Notes: a model not told the origin generated them from the letters alone. A DNA stretch of 64,000 bases from Nephrocerus scutellatus (GCA_947095585.1 OX352763.1:42210010-42274009); one strand, 5' to 3'; shown: positions 35,694 to 47,519, numbered from the stretch's first letter. Translations and numbers: made by a program.

Positions 35694-36337
35694 TGTTACG
35701 AAAAGTAGTTAGTAGCGCATAAAACAGAATTCGAATCCTAAGATAAATCGCAATGCAATGTACATACTGTATACTAAAAATAAGCACTTTTATGAAGCAT
35801 ACTTTTAGGCTGTAAGATTATTTGAAATGTAACCGCATGTAAGTTTAAATCATTATGTACTGGTCAAAAATGTAGTCAAACCGGTTTGTGCGGTTTGCCC
35901 GGTTTTTGCGAAAGAACGTGATTGAAAATGTAGTTTATTTTTAGAAGATGACTCATTACATATAAGTGTCGTTAGTTGTAAATAAGGGAGTAAGGCTACA
36001 ATTTTCTGGTCTTTTCTCTATATTTCGGTCTATAAGATTTGATGTTTATGGAAGCTTTTGATTGAGTATAAATAGAGGCGTTAGCCCGAAGTAAGTTAGT
36101 TAATTCAAATGTAACCAGTGAAGTTGTAAAAGTTCTGGCAAAGTGATTAAGCTACTACCTAAGAGAATTATTATAAACTGCAAGTGTTTTTGTGTGTATT
36201 TAAAAGTTATCCAGTATAAAATTGTGAGCTTGTATTATTTTTACTGTTTGTGAATTAAAGTTGTTATTTGTAAATTAATAGACTTGAGTTTTATTTGCAA
36301 AATCCTCTAAGAACTCGAAAGCCTAAATTTCGTAACA
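35694..36337 (+). mobile_element. Solo LTR of an LTR retrotransposon, 644 bp
   Basis: Starts TGTTACG (35694-35700) and ends CGTAACA (36331-36337), a perfect 7-bp terminal inverted repeat of the TG...CA type. It is flanked by ATAT on both sides (35690-35693 and 36338-36341), a 4-bp target-site duplication. Promoter-like TATAAATA lies at about 36066, and candidate polyadenylation signals in the AATTAAA class near 36250. Two other loci (17580-17848 plus, 27986-28155 minus) share its 3' half. No primer-binding site, gag or pol is adjacent, so the element was probably reduced by LTR-LTR recombination. A 4-bp duplication suits Ty3/Gypsy-type integrases. Because ATAT is palindromic, the exact boundary could shift by a few bases. 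Confidence 0.85.
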
Positions 36338-36479
36338 ATATTTTATGCAGCTATTTTAGGTTGCTACAACAAAAAAAAAACAAATTATTGATAATAATAT
36401 ATCATAATAATTGGATCATATTTTACATATTATGATTTTGCATGAGCTTTGATATATTTTGGTGATGCATCAAATAGCG

Positions 36480-36748
36480 GGCGCCGTGGCTCAGTGTTTA
36501 GTGCATGGCCTTCTGTTTGAGGTTTGAGATTCTAATCCCAGAAAATACTAAAAGTATTTCTCAGGGTTCCCACCTTTCGCGAACTTCTGACAAACGTCCG
36601 AGAGCACAGTTGACACAGAAAGCTTCTCAATCTTCGTTGGGATGTGGCACTAAATTGTAATCCGGTCCCTTCCAATTTGTGTTCAAAAAATAAACCACAC
36701 GCACAACACGAGAAGCATTACCGATACGGTCTGTCAAGCCAAAAATGA
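36480..36748 (+). mobile_element. tRNA-derived SINE, copy S5 (full length, diverged)
   Basis: Head gcgccgtggctcagtg with A box intact (36486-36496); B box degraded (gagattctaatccc). Body phrases actaaaagtatttctcaggg, gacaaacgtccgagag, gaaagcttctcaat and the cggtctgtcaagcc 3' block are in order; the ATT tail is short or lost. Confidence 0.85.
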
Positions 36749-37614
36749 TTTTATGTTTTGTCTTATTTCTGCAAAAAAGATTCTCACAACACTATGATTC
36801 CAACAAACAGATAATATTTTCTCCAATTATGTTTATAAACATGCCAATGGCGACGCAAGATAAGTATATATTTGCCAATATTGTCAACTAGATTTAGGCC
36901 AATTACAGTTTAGTCCTGTGGACTTATCCATAACACAGAATGCTGAGTAAGAGCTCATATGAATGAAAGGGAATAATATCGCAGTCTCTTAATAGTACTA
37001 CTATATACATTGAAGTATGGTCGCTTTCTAGTAAGGTTTGATGCAAAAAACGTTAAAGCCTAACGGCTATTCGGCTAGGAAACAGGACAGCGGCATTGGA
37101 GGTTTCTTGATGCAAATTTTATCCAACTTTGGTAACAAATAAAATATTTTTGTTGTATATGTCTTGTGACTACTACAAAGAAGATTACTAAGATTAATCC
37201 CATAATTACGGTATTGGACTTTCTCGAGTCCAGAGCATCAGTCAATAATAACATGATGGAACAAAAAGTTCGCGTACACTCTTTTTTGCCGAAAACTATA
37301 CATTTTCAGTCAGTTAAATCCGTGAACCTAACAATAAACTTCAAGCTACTGTTGTTGAAGACAAGGTTCGCACTGACATGTGGATCAACAACTTGAGTGA
37401 TTATTAAAATCACTCTGCACTTTTAGCTTTGAGAGGAAGTCTTGTGGGTAATTCTTGGCATCATGTCTGAGAAACAAAGCTTCCGGAAACTCTATACTCG
37501 TATTACTCAGAATACCGCAATAATGTTCTTTGGACATTGTATTGCATTGTAATTTTATTGTATTTATTTTAAATAATAAGCTGACCTTTAGATACAGTTA
37601 TCTTTAGATGTGAA
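36749..37614. other. Unique DNA
   Basis: The 76-codon frame at 37166-37396 has no recognisable domain. Nothing else seen. Confidence 0.45.
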
Positions 37615-37960
37615 ACATTGGCCCGATCACGCCAAAATTTTTATACAATTTTAAGATTATCAGAAGATCACTACAAAATATTTACAAAAAGTGTTTTCCA
37701 TTGGAGATACATATGTGTATAAAATTTGAAGAAAATCGGGTACTTTTTGTAAAATATTTGTAGGGGAGCCCCCCGACCCCGCGGTCCAAGGGGCCCGAAA
37801 TTAGAAAGTTATGTCATGGGTGATACACATGTGTGTAAAATTTCAATAAAATCGCGCTTTAGGAAGTGGGTTAAAAATTGATCACAAGATTTGGTGTGCC
37901 AGCCAGCCAGCCAGCCACGGGCAAGTGAAGTTAATATAGAGAATTTAAAAAAAATGTTTT
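37615..37960 (+). mobile_element. AAATTCTCTA-family repeat, copy H (right half)
   Basis: About two monomers (attggagatacatatgtg, gaagaaaatcgggtac, gagccccccgaccccgcgg), then the terminal block ctttaggaagtgggttaaaa, a CCAG microsatellite (37899-37915) and gaagttaatatagagaattt ending near 37948. The left terminus is missing. Confidence 0.8.
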
Positions 37961-39189
37961 TTTAAATAAAAAAACGGAGGTGTGGGCACAACACGGCTTT
38001 CTTTTACGAACCGTCTGGGTTGTAGAGTGGACACAGAGCGACATATAGACATACAGACAGACAGACAGACAGACAGAGATTTTTTTATTTTCTCTTTTTC
38101 TGACTTAAGAGATACGGTAATGGGTAAATCTACAAAAAGTTTGAAAATTTTCATGATATCTCCTTTTACTATGTAAAAGAAAGTTAAAAGCGGCAACAAA
38201 AGAAATTATTAAGACGTAGAAAATGAAAATGAATTCGAAACAAAAAGAAGAAAAAGAAAACGTTAATAATAGAATCAATATTAACATTCAAGTTATTTAA
38301 TAAAAAACTTTGAGGTGTGTGTTCTTTAAATTGTCTCCTGGTGATCTACTAACGGTAGCCGAAAGCGGATTTCACTGCTTAATGTCATAGCTAAAGAATT
38401 ATTTTTTCGTTGTGTTGTAGTTGTGTGGCGGTATGATAATTGTTGCGTTTCTACCTGAAGATACAAGTTGCAATTTTTGGAAAAGAACATGGTTGTCTTT
38501 TAGTTTGAAGAAGGCCAGAATGTTTAAGTCGATATACTTTGTTAGAGATATGGTCTCTTGAAATATGTCGTAAACAAAATATTAAAAAAAACACTTAACT
38601 TTCGCAAACTGTAACTGTCTAAGACACAAAAAACTGGCGGCACATAAAACAAAATCTGTAGAAACAGTGATTTCGCCAGCATTGCCTCAATGTTAATGGA
38701 AAGGACGTTTCCATCTTTGTAGGGGCCTCGCAGTGATCGATAAATTTTAGGGACTAAATTTATTATATACCATTTAATGTAAGTTTTTTTTTTAAAAACG
38801 TAACATCCAAATTGTTTACTTTGATGACGTACTTTAAGTTTTCCTCATGAATCACGAATAGCAATTCCCTGGCATCCACGGGTGTTCGGTTGGTTGGAAT
38901 TGCTTAGCTTTTGCCAGTGATCAGTTTGAGTTGATTTTCTGCGTCATAACACTACCGATTTGAGGTCAGCATTAATTTGAGATAGAGAATCTTTCAGAAG
39001 GACTATTGGATAGTTTAAATGTAGCTGTACCTCATCGGCTTACATATTGCAGTGTTTTAACACTGAAGGGCGTTAAAAAATGTGGACCCTTATTGAATCT
39101 TGTGGAACTCCATTATTCATTTAGATAAAGTTGGACAGTTTTCCTTTGACGTAAGTGGGTTTTTTTTGTAATAATGTACACACGCTCAA
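37961..39189. other. Unique DNA
   Basis: Contains an (ACAG)n microsatellite at about 38053-38077, with an A/G-rich stretch at 38215-38265. No ORF of note. Confidence 0.45.
38053..38077. repeat. (ACAG)n microsatellite
   Basis: Six units of the tetranucleotide. Confidence 0.85.
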
Positions 39190-40260
39190 TGGATTTGCAC
39201 ACTTTTAATGCTTGGCACAGCGTGAGCATTAGGAAATTAGGGAGAGGAAAATATGAGATGTCTATTCTATATATATATATATATATATATTTTCTATAAT
39301 TCATTCCACACAACTATTTTGCAGCTAAAGAAAGAATCTCTGAATTGGTTGGTACGTCCGAAGATAGGCCTAATAGTAGACCCGTGAGCTCGAGTTGAGG
39401 CACGGGTATTACGGTTAGTTTGGACGATGGGCGGTATACTTCTGGATATTTCTTTTGAACACCGCTTTATAAGTTGTATCACGCGGTTCTGAATTCTTTC
39501 TAATAGATGTAATGTGTGGGGGCACCTGCCCAGACAATACAGCTTTATTCAAGTTTAGGGCGAATATATGCCTTGTAAATAGTATTCAGATCAGAGAAAA
39601 TTGAGAAAGAGTGTCAGGGATAAAACCCAGCCTTAAGGGAAAACTGGCGTTTATGTGGTGAACATTGGATTTACAAACGTCCAATACGACCTGGATTAAA
39701 CGGTCGGAAAGGTAGTTACTAGTCCAATCAAGCCGGGCTTTATGAATTCCATAGGCTTCATTTTCGACAAAAGAGCCTGATGTCAGACTCTGTCAAATGC
39801 CTTGGAAATATAGAGTGCAACAACTTTGACTTCACAAAATTTGTGAATAGACTGTTTCCACTTTTCAGTGAAATAAGCCATCAGGTCACCTGTAGAACAT
39901 TGCCTACGAAAACCGTACTGCTGGTCCGTAAGGATTTCACGTGGTTCAAGGTATTGCATAAGCTTATGATTGATCAGCGTTTCGATGACCTATGAAAGTA
40001 TGGATGTTAGCGCAATGGGTCGGTACGAGGAAAGAGATGACGGTTCGCCTTTTTTAGGAACAGGCTGGATAAAGGCTGTTTTCCAATTCCTAGAGACGAC
40101 TCCAGAAGAATAAGAGAAATCGAAAAGCCTGTGCAGTGGCAATGCCAACGTTGAAGAACACTTCTTCAAAACTATAGCGGGAATAACATTACGCCCAGCA
40201 GATTAATGAATGTTAAAATCATTAAAAACATAGCCGCTTGACGAGTATGAAAGTATAAAA
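39190..40260 (-). pseudogene. CR1/Jockey-like retrotransposon, second copy, heavily deleted
   Basis: The complement of 39205-39213 is gccaagcat, the same 3' end as the copy at 30318. Minus-strand frame 39482-39294 keeps SREISRSIPP-like text (IPPIVQTNRNTRA, RPIFGRTNQFRDSFFS), and 39780-40060 keeps the RT fingers (complement of ccgtactgctggtccgtaag and atagagtgcaacaactttgac corresponds to QYGFRRQ and VALYISKAF). A (TA)n tract (39268-39291) has expanded inside the C-terminal part. More degenerate than the 30-32 kb copy, with stops throughout. Confidence 0.8.
39268..39291. repeat. (TA)n microsatellite
   Basis: About eleven TA units inside the CR1-like relic. Confidence 0.9.
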
Positions 40261-42885
40261 AACCTTGAGCTTTCGAGAAGAGTATTAGATGCAGCGTTGT
40301 TATATGATTTTTATTTATTTCCGTACGAAGATTCAATAGCGCGATGGTGGGTGTAACTGTGCTGATTATTTAGCCATTCGAAAACTTACGATAAAAATTG
40401 TAATGAAGTAATTGGACGGTACTGTTTGATATTACTGGCTTAGCTCTTTGGAATGGTGATTGTTTTGAAGGACTTCCAGGATCTCTGGTATGAGAAGTAT
40501 CAGAAGTAGAAGAAGCAGAAATATGAGAATTATGTCATCAAATATGTAAGTTATGTGCGGCAGAACCTCAAGTAAATTCATATTTAAAAATTATGGATGC
40601 ATGCCGTCTAAGCCAATAGCATTCTATTCGTGGCGCTGACAACATTGAGTATATCATATTCGCAATTACGATGTAAATAAAACTGTCTTTGGTTAAACCT
40701 ATGAGATCAAATCAGTAGCTCTACTATTTGCAAGCTATGTATTTCAAGTTTCGAGTTGTCAGGATAAGTGATATCAATACTTGTATAGGCCAGTAGGCTC
40801 CTGTTTTCCGATGCCAAGCTCTTTTATTTTATTCAACAAATTGTTGCTACAGAGATCAGCATTAAGCCTAGCGATGAAAAATCTCATTTTGTTTTTCTAA
40901 TTGTTTCTTATCATTCCTAGCTATTTTGCATTCGATTATGAGTTTCTGAGTTCTGAGTTTTTCGTTGTCCCTGCCCGTAATCTTGAAGAGCTGCTCAATT
41001 CTTATCGCGTAGCTTAATTTTTTTTTAAATCTGAAATCTACTTGCTCAAAAATAAAACTTATCTTGGCCTACCGGCAAAGCAGCGTCCCTGATTTATTCC
41101 AATGACAAATACAACCCACCAAATAAGTGGATGAATATGTTTTTTCTTTTTTATGCAATTCCCAGAACGAGCTGTTGAAAATAGAAACACATATGAATGT
41201 AGACCTCCGCTTTATGATGGCTTTAAGGTTGCGTCATTATGGATGATATCATATTTTTCGGTTCTCAGAACTCTCCAAAGGACACAATCATAATTAGTTT
41301 TTCTATTTTTAATGTGACAGTCAGATAAGCTATCATCCTCTAAGCATTCATCCTTTATATTGATGAACGTAACTCAATTTTTGACATTGACATTGCACGG
41401 CGTGCTGAGCGTGTACTCCAGCGATGGCGTTGTGCGGTAGCGCGACCGGTAGCTTACATAGTAAATCATTGAATCCAACCCACACGAAGAACAATCATTA
41501 ATTTAAATTGATTTGTTTTCACTTTAAACTTTTCTTTTTTTCAAAGAAAAGAAAAAGAAAATATTTTTTGATTTTCCATGGTCGTAATAAAGGAAATCCT
41601 TTTTTTTTTTCAGTGCGATGTTAGGTACGATGAGGATTGTCATGGAAGTATGCGCTCGCTCGAAAGTAATATGATTTCTCTTCTTGCTTACGGTTGGACG
41701 ATTTACTTTTTAGATTATAACATCTACACGATTAAAAATAAATTAGGTATGAAAACAACAAAAAAAAACTCATAAAAAATAATTGGGATCTGAAAATTCA
41801 GCTATGTTAGTAAGATCCCCATATGGCAAAGGCGATGCCGATGGGGGGCTCGAGATTGGGAGTGAGATGACGCCTGCATCTACAAGACATACATGAAACC
41901 ATATAGTAATTTTAATTACATTACCTTTGGTAGCGATTCGGAATTGGGATTACATCAGTACGGCCGGCACCGAAACAGATCTCCGATTTGGCGACGCCAT
42001 TCAATCGATAATTTTAATAAATCCTGTTGCACACACGCCCTTGATTAATGTTTTCTTGGTAATAAATGTTGCTCATATTTCCGTTTCTTCCTTGCTATGG
42101 TTATGCTCAGCAAGCAATAAAGATTAGGAATTCTCCCCATTAAGAGTTGTTTTTCTCTCCGGCCAAAGAAAGGTGGAAGCATCGGTGGATATACGAGACG
42201 TCTTCAAGCTGTAAAGTACATTAAAATCGAAATTATGTTTTTAACAGTAAGGAACCGTGTAATGTTAAGTATGCTTAAGATAATTTTTCATCAAACCAGA
42301 AAAGGAAAGATGAGGAATAACAAAACAAAACGTAAGTATTGTACATTGGGTTATAAGTAACATGCATAGGATAGGTGAGAAAACATATAACACAAGCTTC
42401 AATCTTAATCTTTGTCATTTCGGTATCACCATAGACTAAAATTTATGGACAAAAGTTTCGTATGTACTAGAACCAAATAAAAGAGGAGGATGTTATGTGG
42501 AAGCTTGGACGGCATACGCACTGATTTCCGATTTCAACTGATATTTGCTACTGAAAGTGGTTTTTTAGTTGTGATTGTAACGAAGTTTATTTAGTTCGAT
42601 GAAATAAGCCAATATTGCAGTCGAACCCATAGTTATCGGGATTGCCGTGATGAATAGTGCTGGATAGAATGGTGCTGAGAATCCGTTTTTTGTCGGAGGG
42701 TGAGACCATCTGATATCCAGTATAGCTGAGATAATAGGACACCTCTAGAGGGTGACCGATATAAGTGTCGATTCTATAGTTTTCAGTGTCGCTAAGGGGA
42801 ATAGTGCTGGTAAGATGGGGAATGGTTAGGGCTGACTAGCGATCCATTAACCAATACATCTTTCTGTATTTCAGTTTCATCTCTT
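40261..42885. other. Unique DNA, no recognised gene
   Basis: Frames at 41578-41775 and 41927-42127 (65-66 codons) have no recognisable domain. An A/G-rich stretch lies near 41545-41565. The phrase tgattgtaacgaagttta at 42572 resembles an LTR edge but the similarity stops within 20 bp. Confidence 0.45.
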
Positions 42886-42887
42886 CT

Positions 42888-42928
42888 TGTTAAATTCTCT
42901 ATATAATCTTCGCGTCTGCATGTGTTTT
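42888..42928 (-). repeat. AAATTCTCTA-family repeat, possible terminal fragment I
   Basis: The stretch gttaaattctctatataatc is followed by ttcgcgtctgcatgtg, matching the outer end of the family (aaattctctatattaacttc then gcgtgc). Only about 40 bp, so chance similarity is possible. Confidence 0.4.
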
Positions 42929-42973
42929 TTTTTGTCTTCAGCATGTAGGCCCGATAAATTAAAAATGCCCATA

Positions 42974-42993
42974 GGTTAGGTTAGGTTAGGTTG
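42974..42993 (-). repeat. GGTTA/TAACC tandem tail of the LOA-like element
   Basis: Plus strand reads taggttaggttaggttaggtt, about four 5-bp units. It lies exactly at the element's 3' end, so it is the repeat tail used in place of poly-A. The unit is the insect telomere repeat TTAGG in sequence. Confidence 0.85.
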
Positions 42994-45490
42994 AAGTGGC
43001 CGTCAGTCAAAACCGATGCACTTAGACCATGAAGGTCCGTTGTGATACCACAAGGATCTAGGAAAATTCCACGCCTACTCGTTGAACCATTTGGAGAGCA
43101 AGAGACTATTAATGTCAATGTGGGTTAGATCGTTGAGATCGTTGAAAAAGAACGCTCCCAGATGAGTTTCCGCCTATTCGAGAGGGCTGGGCACGTAAAA
43201 AGTAGATGGAGAGTTGTTTCCTCCTCCTCCTAATCCATGCAGCTTCTGCAGAAATCGTTGGAAAAGACTCCTAGTCTTTCTGCATGCTTGCCTATGAGAC
43301 AGTGTACAGTTATGACACCTATAATGGCACTAATGTGCAGTCTGTTTTGAGAGATCAAACACTTGGAGCGTTTCAGATCTAGCTTGGGCCAGATCTGCTT
43401 CGTTGCTATGCAAGTTGTGCCGTTTGACCATCTATAAATAGTTTTTACTATAGCATCCTGCTTAAACATGAGTTTGCACGTAGCGATCGGCATGCCTAGT
43501 GAACCATATTCAGGCAATAGGGGTAGTGTGGTTCCATGTTGGGCGAGTTCATCAGCCATACAATTCCCAGGAATGTCTCTATGCCCCGGCACCCAGCACA
43601 GGTGAATGTTGAACTGCTCCGCCATCTCCTCAAGAGAATTTGTGGAAACTGATTCCATGGACTTTAGCGCAGCCTGGCTATCCGAGAAAATGTGGATATC
43701 TTTAACATATATGACATTACTCTTCAGCCAAGACAAGGCTTTCTTAATAGCCATGATTTCAGCTTGGAAAACACTACAGTGATCAGGAGACGGAAAGAGA
43801 GACTTAGATTCAGTCTTTTTGAAAAGACACCTCCGCCAACCCCTTCATCAGTTTTCGACCCGTCTGTGTAGAAGTGAATCCCTTCATTTTCCAAGTAGAT
43901 ACCTTCCTCCCAAGAAGACCTGGAGGGGATAGTGACCTGGAATTTTTTGTAGCTGGTGTAGTCTATGTTGACAAGTGGATTCCTGACTGAATTCAGGATA
44001 AAAGAGTGGCCGAAATCAGCCGCGCTTCCAGCCAGTTGTCTGCCGAACATGTCGAGTGGAGCAAGGTTGAGAAGAATATCCAGTGCAGCAGAGGGAGTTG
44101 TACGAAGCGATCCGCTCACACAAAGACAAGCTTATCTTTGGACTCTGCTTAGTTTGTCGCGATTAATCGCTTTATCTAATGCAGTCCACCAAACAGCTAC
44201 ACCGTTTAGCAGATTAGGTCTGACTTCTGCTGTGTACAGCCAATGAGTGATATGCGGTTGAAGACCCCATTTGCGTCCTATGGCTTTTTTGCTAGTGCCA
44301 CTGTGGCTTTACGGAGTCTTTCTTGTATGTTGGGTTTCCAGCTCAGCTTCTTATCCAGAATAAAACCAAGATATTTGGCCTTATCGGAGAAAGCCAAGCT
44401 TGTGCCCTTGATGGACGGAGGGTTAACGAGTGGGATTTTGTACTTCCTCGTAAAGAGGACAGGTTAGGTTTTTTTTGGGGGTTTACCCCTAGACCACAGT
44501 TATCTGCCCAGCTTATTAGCTTATTTAGAGCATTCTGCAGAAGTTATTTCAAGGTGTGTGGGTGTTTTCCTGAGACGGCTATGGCAACGTCGTCCGCATA
44601 GGCGATTATTCCGCAGCCCTCCCCCCTTAGGCGAACCAGCAGCTGATTCACCACCAGGTTCCAAAGAAGTGGGGACAGGACTTCTCCCTGCGGGGTGCCT
44701 CTGCTGACAAATCTTTTGGCAGACGACACACCAAGTCTTAAATTGATGATCCTACTTGTAAGTAGAAGATCAATCAGTTCACCCAGTGAGTCGTTCACCC
44801 CAAAAGTCGACAGCGCATCCGTGATCGCAGATGTTTTGACGTTGTTAAAAGCGCCTTCGATGTCCAGGAAAACCACCATTGAGTATTCCTTGTAATAAAG
44901 GGAGTTTTCAAAAAGGAATGACGAAAGGCTAATGGGACTGAGGTCTTTTGAACTGACGTGGGAGCATTTACCTGCTTTTGGAATGAAGACCACGTTCACT
45001 TCTCTCTTTATGACTGGAATATAGACCAGATCAAGACCACATTTAAAAATTGTCTCAAGCAAAGGAAGCATAATGTCCGAAGTCCTCTGTAGTTCGGCTG
45101 GGATTATGCCGTCTGGTCCTGCAGGTTTATATGGTTTGAAGCTATGTAGTGCCCAAAGCAATTTGTTCTTATCAATTATATCTCGAGAGATGGTATTATA
45201 CCTAATTGATCTATTTAGACCGGTGTTGTAGGTAGTATGAGAGCTATTTGGGAAATGGGTATCTAGAAGCAGATTTAGCGATTCTTCGCTAGAAGTAGTC
45301 TACGAGCTATCAGCTTTTTTCAGACAGCTAGGCATTATTGGATTAGTTGAGAGGATTTTCCTGAGCCTTGATGCTTCAGAAGAGTCTCCAGAATGCGCAT
45401 TTGACTTTCCTCAATTCTTTTTTTTTACACTTTAAGGGATTCTTTGTAGGCATCCCAGTCGGTTTCTGTTCCTGTGAATGCCCCCGCTTT
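42974..45490 (-). pseudogene. LOA-like non-LTR retrotransposon with RT and RNase H, 5'-truncated
   Basis: Minus-strand order: pre-RT (YKESLKVYKKELRKVKCAFW-like, 45470-45400, frameshifted); RT frame 45161-44544 with PAGPDGIIPAELQ (residues 13-25), NVVFIPKAGK (56-65), DLSPISLSSFL (73-83), VVFLDIEGAFNNV (96-108), GTPQGEVLSPLLW (155-167) and active site YADDVAI (188-194). Residues 84-90 join directly to KEYSMVVF, so about 60 residues between fingers and palm motif A are deleted in frame. RNase H follows: FYTDGSKTDEGVGGGVF (44119-43724) and, in another frame, FSDSQAALKSM, WVPGHRDIPGNCMADELAQHG (43754-43230) and a C-terminal zinc-knuckle-like FCRSCMD. The 3' end is a GGTTA repeat (plus strand 42974-42993). 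Clade by recollection. Confidence 0.88.
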
Positions 45491-45585
45491 CATATACATT
45501 TTTTCAATTTTATTCAATCTTTGCACAAATGTGTATCTCCCATTAGAGAATTCATATTAATATTTTTAATTTTACGGGTTGGTTT
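45485..45585 (-). repeat. AAATTCTCTA-family repeat, terminal fragment J
   Basis: Contains ttgcacaaatgtgtatctcc, the terminus attagagaattca and the outer block tttttaattttacgggttgg, i.e. the left end of the family on the minus strand. It borders the 5' edge of the LOA-like relic. No monomer array. Confidence 0.7.
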
Positions 45586-45984
45586 TCTTTGGCTGGATAT
45601 TTGGTTTGGATATATGGCCATTTTCGCGTACGGAACAACCTGAACGTTGATGTACACTGGATTGTGCTCTTCATTGGATCTATGCACAGTTTTGGTTTCG
45701 TTTAATTTGGTATGACACTTCATAGTCTAGTTTCTGAAATAGCTCTCTGTAATTTTTCTCTTGATTCGGTATTATTGTCGCCAAAAGCTTGAATTTCCTT
45801 TAGGTCAGAAAAGGCTTCCCCTGGCTTGATTCTGAAGATCTCTATGATGTATAGAAATGTAGTAATTTTGAGTACTGGACTAGAAGTAGTAGTTTGAAGT
45901 TGTATTTTAACCCCACATGCCATATTTTTTCATAATTTACAGTAGTGATATTAGCCGATATGATGTAGTTTGCCTGGTTTAGGA
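45586..45984. other. Unassigned, coding-like on the minus strand
   Basis: Two minus-strand frames (45923-45720, 67 codons; 45723-45514, 69 codons) have fairly balanced composition (IFRIKPGEAFSDLKEIQAFG; MKCHTKLNETKTVHRSNEEH) but I recognise neither. They may be remnants of another transposon. No function is claimed. Confidence 0.3.
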
Positions 45985-46600
45985 ATCATATGTGTTTGAA
46001 AGTGACAAGATCCTGCTTGATTGGACAAGTAGCTACCTTTATGACCGTTCAATCCAGGTCATATTGGACGGTTTCAAATATAATGTAAAGGCCGGTGTTC
46101 AGCCAGTTTCTGTTTCTCTCTCATTTGATCTCTTCTTCTTTGCAAGTGGAATACGAACAACAACGTATGTTAAGCACGTAAATTTAAGAATGGTGGGGAT
46201 TTAACAATAGAAGAGAACTACACGCTTCCAGAACTCAATGCTGTCTAAGCGTAATTTAAATCTGTACTCTTTAACTATTGACTGGCTCAGGCATCAAGGA
46301 AACTGAAAAACTATCAATACTCAGTATGTCTGTCAACAATAAGCTTCATTGAAACTACCACATATTCGGTAACGCTAAAAATGATTTAAAATGTTTAAGT
46401 TTTCTACAACGGTACTAGAAGTATTTCACTCCCTCAGACCTAGCCTCTATTTAGATTTTAGGTAGTCCCAATACCACATTGCATCTACTATACAGAATAC
46501 AGAACCGCGTGGTAAAACAATCGACTCTTTGGCATATCGTAGAATTTTTTCCACAAACGGATTCAATGGAAATATTCAGGTGAATCCCGCGCATTATCCA
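45985..46600 (+). pseudogene. CR1/Jockey-like retrotransposon relic, RT palm to C-terminus
   Basis: The frame 45992-46204 reads LLDWTSSYLYDRSIQVILDG, typical of the RT segment before the VPQGS motif; the motif itself is degraded (GVQPVSVSL). Further on, in shifting frames, are LSMSVNNKLHW, a remnant of KYFTPSDLAS (around 46420-46440) and TLHLLYRIQNRVVK (about 46480-46520), as in the copies at 30-32 kb. Badly mutated, with the active site lost. Confidence 0.7.
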
Positions 46601-46734
46601 ACCAATGATTTTCCCGATTCTGTGTTTCCGCATCTGTGCGATCTAGTTTCTAGAATCTTAAATCAGTTTCGGTTCGTAACCGATCGTAAATACGTAGTTT
46701 ATAAACGCACTAGCAGATATACTGGCATTGCCGG

Positions 46735-47480
46735 CTACCCCTCCTACCCTACAGACCCAACGAAACTGACCCCCACCCAACTGACCACCTTCGCACTACA
46801 ACCAAATGACATTACACCAACTGACCCCCTTTCCCCATCACCATTCAACCACCCCCCACACCACACGCGAACCTGCCATCGTACAGCAATTGTAGCCCAT
46901 AACTTTTGAGGCAAAAAAGCCATCAAAAATCATAATAACTCAATGAATTGTATTTGAATGCCGAAGCGCAGACTCGCCGCTTTTTTCCGTTGGATACGTC
47001 TCGTCGCAGTATATACTAAAAGTGGAATTGCAATTACTCCACCACCCCATGGGAACGAACAAAAAATGTAAATTTTTACCCTTGCTTAATCACAAATTTG
47101 CAATAAGGTGATATTTTTTGTCAAGATTCCTTATGCAGAAATGAAAGGCCGGCTGACGCTCCCACCCTACTGACCCAACTAAATTGACCCCCACCCACCT
47201 GACCACCTTCGCACTGAAACCAAATGACATTACACCAACTGACCCCTTCCTAATCACTGATTCTCTTTCCACCCCATACAAACCTGCCCCGTCCCAAAAC
47301 TGTAGCATATAACTTTCGAGGCAAAAAAAGCCAGTACAATGTTCAAAATCTGATCTAAATCGGTCCAGTAGTTTTCAAATAAAAGGCGTTACTCGTCTTC
47401 CCCTCTCCCTACTGATCCAACCAAACTGACCACGACCCAACTGAACACTGCCAACTGAAATCACCCCACTGACCACACAC
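46735..47480. repeat. C-rich, G-poor repeated units
   Basis: Three imperfect copies of a block rich in ctgaccc/caactgacc: 46735-46860, 47155-47270 and 47397-47490. The first two share long runs (ctgaccaccttcgcact, accaaatgacattacacc) and both are followed by a block with ataacttt-t/c-gaggcaaaaaa (46897 and 47308), so a unit of about 417 bp is duplicated in tandem. The plus strand is nearly free of G; the minus strand has G runs (for example gggtgggggtcag). Between the first two copies is a 46920-47140 segment homologous to 50478-50706. Confidence 0.8.
46920..47148 (+). repeat. Dispersed repeat, copy 1 (partner at 50457-50706)
   Basis: Shares tgtatttgaatgccgaagcg, ttggatacgtc, tcgcagtatatac, gggaacgaacaaaa and cacaaatttgcaataaggtg with 50478-50706 in the same order, roughly 85% identity by eye. 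Reading frame is broken here, open in the partner. Confidence 0.85.
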
Positions 47481-47519
47481 CAACTGACCTCTTCCCAAAA
47501 CTTGTCTCAAACTACCAGC

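Noticed and set aside
42572..42600. Possible fourth LTR end (gattgtaacgaagttta)
   Set aside because: Similarity to the LTR edge at 27983 lasts fewer than 20 bp and then diverges completely.
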